Shown here: piece by piece, positions 59,801 to 64,000 of the stretch
How positions within the stretch are numbered: the stretch's first letter is position 1
How the letters are laid out: every line of letters begins with the position of its first letter
From: Leptodontidium sp. MPI-SDFR-AT-0119
Lineage: Eukaryota; Ascomycota; Leotiomycetes; Helotiales; Leptodontidiaceae
Length of the DNA: 64,000 bases
NCBI GenBank assembly: GCA_020726505.1
Contig: JAHLEZ010000031.1
Location: 372,001-436,000 of the forward strand
Direction of reading: 5' to 3'
Notes under the pieces: model-generated
Database searches by the model: none
The model's input: only the letters and a program-made list of their open reading frames with translations
Told to the model about the DNA's origin: nothing
Made by a program: the position numbers and the translations under genes

Positions 59801-62629
59801 TACTTCTAGAACTTCGTTTAGCGACCGTATGGCTCTCTTAGCCAATGGCGACATATTGTATAAGTATGTAGCTGTCAAAACAGCCTCTGGCCACAACTTA
59901 GATAGTAGATTAGCGCCTGTTATCATTTTTAAGGCCTTAGTAATTAGCTCCTTACTAGCTCTTTTTACACCTCTATTTGGCTCATGCGTGTAAACAGGAG
60001 TAGGCTCTAAGTCGATGCCATTATCTAACGCCCATTAGTCGTACTGGGTCTAGTATCTTGTGTTAATTATAGACGTGTCGTTGTCGGACCTGACTTTGCA
60101 TATAGCCAGACCGTATTAGCGTCTGGTCCATACCTCAAATGCTTTAAGTACTCCTATAATTGACTCGTTAGCTTTACTCGTGAGTGTAAATGTAAAAAGC
60201 TTTCCACTGTATTCGTCCTTAATTAACAATAGCTAGTATGTGCCATTGTAGCCTACAGGGTAGTCAAATAGGTCCCATGTGACTCTAAAGAAAGGTCTCG
60301 GGGACTTGTTGTCTGACTCTCTACGCGATAGTCGTTGATTTGAGTGTGTCATAGTACAGCTTTCGCATTATATACTAGTGATTCCATCGATTTGGACATT
60401 GCGGGCATGCTTCACAAGAGCTTCTAGGGCTATTTTGCCGAGGTGACTAGCCCGTAAGTGCCACATTTGTGCTGTATTGCTATAAGGCCGTAGGAACCGG
60501 CGAGTTAACTGAAAGGTATGCTTCTTGAGAGGGTATAGTCGTCTACTAATCGTCGGGTATATCATTATAGTAGGAGATCTACGTGTCTTTATGAATGCAT
60601 GTAGTTGTGGAGAGCGCGAGTAGTTGTTAATAGGCTTGTATTCAAATACTATAAGGTTCTACTTACGCTATAGGGTTCTTACTACATAGTTCTCTTTAGT
60701 ACTACTTACGCGTAAAGTCGTGTCAGCACTATTATATTACACCCCCGACTATACGAGGAGGCTCTCTAAGATAATATTAACATTGAACCCCTCTATAACA
60801 GCCACATTAGACAGTGTCAGGTCCCTGGTGTACGGTCCGGCAAGTCTATATATAGCGTTTTCAAAGATGCGTGTACCTCTCCTAATGATTAGTAAGTTTG
60901 AGGTGCCCGCGTCAACTGATTCTCCTGTGGTGCGTTTAAAGTTGCTAAGGACTAGTTTATTAATGTTGTTAACTAAGTGAGTTGCGCCGCAGTTGTCAAC
61001 TAGAGTACTGTCTGATAGAGGGTGGCGTTAGAACTCCATAGTACTATAGATGCTAGCGTTAAGAGTGTCGTCCTAGATCATATCGTCAAGAAGGTTTGGG
61101 TCAAGTATAGCTGCGTTAATGCTCCCTATTCCTTCCTATATAGCTTTGCCTTTGTCTTTGTTTCCTGTAAGTGCAGTGGCATCGGCTGTTTTGGCGTTAG
61201 TAGTAGGTTTAGAGGTGCTAGTACTGTTGGCTCTAGTAATTTTAGCTATTGCAACGTACTTCTAACCTTCTTTAGTTATAGCGGCCTTAAGCTCCCTAAA
61301 GTCTACAGTCTCTAACTTCTTACGGGTTGTAGTTACCTCGTCAGCGTTTGGCACATGCTTCATGCCTTCAGTAGTCGTTCTATTAACTATATAACGTAGT
61401 CTCCAGCACTTGAGCGACTTAAAGAAGTGTTTGCTGTTCATGCCGCATAGGCATAAGTTATCTTGGCCGCGAGAGCGAGATCTGCTAGAGCTTACGCCCG
61501 ACATACTATCGTCTATTCCTCCAAGGGTTGAGTATTAACCGCTACCCCCTCCTTGACGCTTAGGCTTCCTGAACATAGTGTGCTCTTGGTCTATGCTAGG
61601 GAGCACTTAAATATAGTCGTCAAGAGTAAAACTATACTCTTTTCTAAGTTAGTCGTCGTGTATAACTGTGTTAAGGATAGGATTTGCCCAGTCAGGGTAC
61701 ATGTGAGCTCCCACCGCACGTAGCCACTTCTTTAGAGCCACAGTGCCCTTGACTTTAGGTATGTTATACGCTTTAGTATTCCTGTAAGCCTTTAAGAAGT
61801 CCTTTATTTACTAGTTGACGTTGACTTTTCCCTTATGTGCCTCCTTCAAAACCTTGTCGTATTCCGTGACTACCGTTGTAAGGACTGACGATTCTAATAG
61901 TATTATGTCGCGCTGAAGTGTATTAACTAACGTTTGTAAGCTTAGGTCGCTCTTGCCGGCTAGTTCCCTAATCGCAGAGTCCAAAAGCGAATCGTCCACC
62001 GTTTCGGAGAGCCAGTTATATAGAGCCATGTACTTGTTGTTTTGGCTCGTCCATTTAGTAAGCGTGTACTAGTACTCCCTGGCTTGTGCTGCGTAGATCT
62101 GCTGCACCTCTACAATTGTCGGGTATAGAGGTGGACCAGCTTCTTCTGGACTTGTCCCTCTTATTAGGGCATCTGTCGATATGGCTGGGGCAGGTGTAGC
62201 CTACGCGTTGTCGGACGACTCAGGCGTTGAAGACGGTTGTGGGTTTACTGCTTTCTAAGCTGCAATATTAGCGTAATACTGGCTCAACTGAGTCTTTGTA
62301 ACCTCTTACGTAGTGCTTTTAAGCGTTAGAGCCTTAGGTCGGTGGTTTAGGATATGGCCTGTCGCAGGAGCGCTGGGGTCTACTATATTTAGTGCACCTA
62401 TGAAGCTAGTATAGAATGTCAAGCGCAAGTGCCATGTCGCCCAATCCTTCCGCGCCTTCAAATTACAGTCCGCAGGTAGCCTTAGAAGTGACATTGTCGG
62501 TTTTAGGTATATATATGATGATTTCGAGGAGGTTTTGGTGATTTGAGGGTTATTGACGGGCTTTTGAGTACTGCTAGTACGTGTGTAAGGCAGCGGTGAG
62601 AAAGCCTCTACATGCCTCTGTGGAGCCAC
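56888..62629 (-). pseudogene. Copia J gag-pol
   Basis: ATG at 62629 (MAPQRHVEAFS), with an alternative at 62494 (MSLLRLPADCNLK). Gag continues to a zinc knuckle, CLCGMNSKHFFKSLKC (about 61455-61405). Protease region: STLVDNCGATHLVN (about 61010-60970). Pre-integrase: MWHLRASHLGKIALEALVKHA (about 60468-60405). Integrase: VRSDNDTSIINTRYWTQYDWWALDNGI-like (about 60105-60025, Trp codons TAG). RT: QYDVVNAFVNIERDE (about 58130-58085), then FYVDDI (about 57880). An open RT/RNase H connection lies at 57757-57479; RNase H QLIIASDASFVDDLETRRS (about 57390-57340); end TGA at 56888. Stops are few and almost all TAG for Trp. Confidence 0.92.
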
Positions 62630-62664
62630 GTCGGCGCGTGTATGCGACTAGGAAGCTTTAATAG

Positions 62665-62681
62665 CTTACGGGGCTTATAAC
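62665..62681 (-). promoter_or_regulatory. Primer-binding site of Copia J
   Basis: The minus strand reads GTTATAAGCCCCGTAAG directly after the 5' LTR. It is the same half-tRNA-Met-type site as in C and I, with one G-to-A transition. Confidence 0.65.
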
Positions 62682-62883
62682 TGTCGTGCAAGAGCACGCC
62701 TAGAGGCTCCACAGAGGCGTATTTGACGTATTATTGAGGTATGCGCAGTACTGTAATTGATGGTTGTATCTTTTTTTTTACGTATGGTGTATTCGAGCTC
62801 CCTGAATATGGAGCTCGCGGGCGCTTTGGCCATAGTGCCTATGATTGGCCTCGCTTAGCTGGCCTACCATAACCTGCACGACA
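62682..62883 (-). repeat. 5' LTR of Copia J
   Basis: A 202-bp partner of 55315-55515. Confidence 0.93.
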
Positions 62884-62888
62884 TTAGT

Positions 62889-63181
62889 TTAGGTCCCTTA
62901 AGTTCGGGTGCTCGTTAGTCTTTATCTTACTTTACTTACTCCCTAAAGTTGAAATCGAGAGCCTCCTTGTCCTATTGTGCCTTCACTTAGTTAATTGTTT
63001 GTGCTTAAGGCTCGTTTTCGAGGATATTTAGAGCGACCGGTAGCTCTAGATCAACCGACGTCTATACCTTATAGAAGATATAAAAGGATTTAAAGGCTTG
63101 GTACTATAGAGTCTAAGTTTGCCTGTCGTAGTTAAGCGGCGTTCGATTATTAGAAGAGGAGACTGAAGTTAAGTCTGCTAT
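62889..63181 (-). pseudogene. Copia I gag N-terminus
   Basis: A minus-strand frame starting at an ATA (expected ATG; C has ATG at the aligned position) at 63181 and reading ADLTSVSSSNNRTP-like residues. It is cut by J after about 97 codons. Matches C gag 6810-7100. The open minus-strand frame at 63467-63150 starts in the LTR and is not the gene. Confidence 0.8.
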
Positions 63182-63416
63182 AGCGAAGAGAGGGTTGCTC
63201 TCTCGAGGGTTCGATGGATTTGTTGAAGAGGAGAAGAGAATATCGAGTACAGGTGCTCGATTTACCCTTTTCTAGAGAGGTTAAAGGGAAAATGGCGGTG
63301 TAAACTGCACTTGTTAATAAGTGGAAACTCCGACGTTGTTCGTTACTTACTAATCCTCCGTTAATAGCTTTACCTAAATCTGCAGAGCACAGAAGGAAGA
63401 ATACTAACTTAATAGC

Positions 63417-63436
63417 TTCGTCACGGGGCTCATAAC
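63417..63436 (-). promoter_or_regulatory. Primer-binding site of Copia I
   Basis: The minus strand reads GTTATGAGCCCCGTGACGA after the 5' LTR. Its complement contains GGGCTCATAAC, the anticodon arm of initiator tRNA-Met. This is the least mutated version in the window. Confidence 0.7.
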
Positions 63437-63526
63437 TGTGGTACAAAAACAGGCCTGCAGTTGTCAAACTGCAGATTACGGTATATAACCTTTATCCCTA
63501 AGCGAGCACGTGATTCCTGCACGACA
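63437..63526 (-). repeat. 5' LTR of Copia I
   Basis: Ninety bp, by eye identical to 49908-49997, followed by TSD TCTTC. Confidence 0.93.
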
Positions 63527-63531
63527 TCTTC

Positions 63532-63724
63532 GTAAAGTAACTATTAATATTATTATAACTTCTTATAACGTATTTTAGTATTAAGGCGAATCTCTAAGAA
63601 AAAATATCTCCTTTAATCTAGCCTTTATAAAAGAGCCTTATTAGAGATACAGTAAAATACTTTAAAATTTATCATTTAAGTCTATTCTATAACCTAAGAC
63701 CTTTTTTATTTGTAATAAGGTTAA
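63532..63724. other. AT-rich sequence, continuation of 49368-49902
   Basis: Directly continuous with 49368-49907 once Copia I is removed. A minus-strand reading is partly open (ARLKEIFFLEIRLNTKIRYKK) but I recognise nothing. Confidence 0.35.
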
Positions 63725-64000
63725 CGATATAAGCTTCCTACTAATTAGTATCGGTGCAGTACTAGTTCGAGTACCACGTAATATATTAATATATCAGTAT
63801 AATAACAAAGTAATAAAGTGTAGTTTAAAAATCTGTATATTTCCTAAGAGAGTGCGAGGAGAGCTAGACTATATACTACGAAACCCTACCGAATACCCTC
63901 CGAAACCAGTCCGGTAAGGGTCTGGCCCCTGATCCTAATCTTCACCTCCTTTTCCAGACAAAAGTATGCTTATGTAAGGACCTGTGGACTAACATAAACT
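63725..64000 (-). repeat. Repeat R, third copy, inverted, cut by window end
   Basis: On the minus strand it reads like R: GTCCTTACATAAGCATACTT, GATCAGGGGCCAGA, GGTAGGGTTTCGTAGTATAT and CTCGCACTCTCTTAG. It has neither the 340-bp segment of the first unit nor strong RIP. It therefore gives the least altered version of the R right half. Confidence 0.7.

Larger units (their letters stand above)
55315..62883 (-). mobile_element. Copia element J (youngest retroelement here)
   Basis: LTRs of 201 and 202 bp lie at 55315-55515 and 62682-62883 with TSD TTAGT (55310-55314 and 62884-62888). It is on the minus strand and inserted in the gag of Copia I. The LTRs differ at about three positions plus a poly-T length change. 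Order on the minus strand: LTR, primer-binding site, gag-pol (62629-56888), plus-strand antisense gene (55748 to about 56640), purine tract, LTR. It has higher GC and fewer stops than the other elements. Confidence 0.95.
49908..63526 (-). mobile_element. Copia element I, 90-bp LTRs, split by J
   Basis: LTRs of 90 bp lie at 49908-49997 and 63437-63526 with TSD TCTTC (49903-49907 and 63527-63531). It is on the minus strand. The leader, primer-binding site, gag, integrase and RT closely match family C, but the LTR is different and half as long. The 3' end is chimeric: after mid-RNase H it jumps to a piece of a family-C LTR plus primer-binding site plus foreign leader (50453-49998). Copia J is inserted in gag (TSD TTAGT). 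The two LTRs look identical while the body carries RIP stops. Confidence 0.93.

Overview
The window looks like a gene-free, AT-rich heterochromatic block from a filamentous ascomycete (Pezizomycotina). I found no host gene, rRNA or tRNA. Nearly all of it is transposable elements nested inside one another. Most are shredded by C-to-T transitions, with in-frame TAG where Trp (TGG) is expected, TAA/TAG where Gln is expected, and Cys/His turned into Tyr. That is the signature of repeat-induced point mutation (RIP). The organism assignment is inferred from RIP, the fungal Copia and chromodomain-Gypsy families, and short GT-AG introns.

Left block (1-35,789): a Copia fragment A (1-1567, 15347-16789) is the oldest layer. 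Into it went a miniature LTR element (TRIM, 1573-15341). The TRIM was hit by Copia B2 (1993-14899), which was hit by Copia C (6416-14041). A was also hit by Copia G (16795-35784, minus strand), G by Copia D (20970-31910), and D by a Tc1/mariner-like DNA transposon K (26176-30416). Solo LTRs of one more family sit in A and in D. Each insertion from the TRIM inwards has a target-site duplication (TSD) that I read directly.

Middle (35,790-49,907): an unrecognised remnant is followed by a roughly 1-kb repeat R in tandem. The second R unit is split by a chromodomain Gypsy element H (38311-46647). Next come a 5'-truncated copy E of family C (46828-49367) and about 540 bp of unrecognised, RIP-degraded sequence.

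Right block (49,908-64,000): Copia I (49908-63526, minus strand, only 90-bp LTRs) is interrupted by Copia J (55315-62883, minus strand), the least damaged retroelement here. The window ends in a third, inverted copy of R.

The observation I consider most interesting: the related Copia elements C, E, G and J each carry an intron-containing gene on the strand opposite to gag-pol, between RNase H and the 3' LTR. Its protein has a basic N-terminus and a shared motif C-x2-C-x12-14-C-x8-9-C-x2-C-x3-4-H-x-C. These elements also share LTR starts (TGTCG), a G-rich polypurine tract and, in C, I and J, a primer-binding site matching the anticodon arm of initiator tRNA-Met. The second point is a TRIM whose primer-binding site matches that of the coding element B2 nested inside it. 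The third is transposon K, whose 922-residue transposase reads through five exons with a single RIP-type stop.
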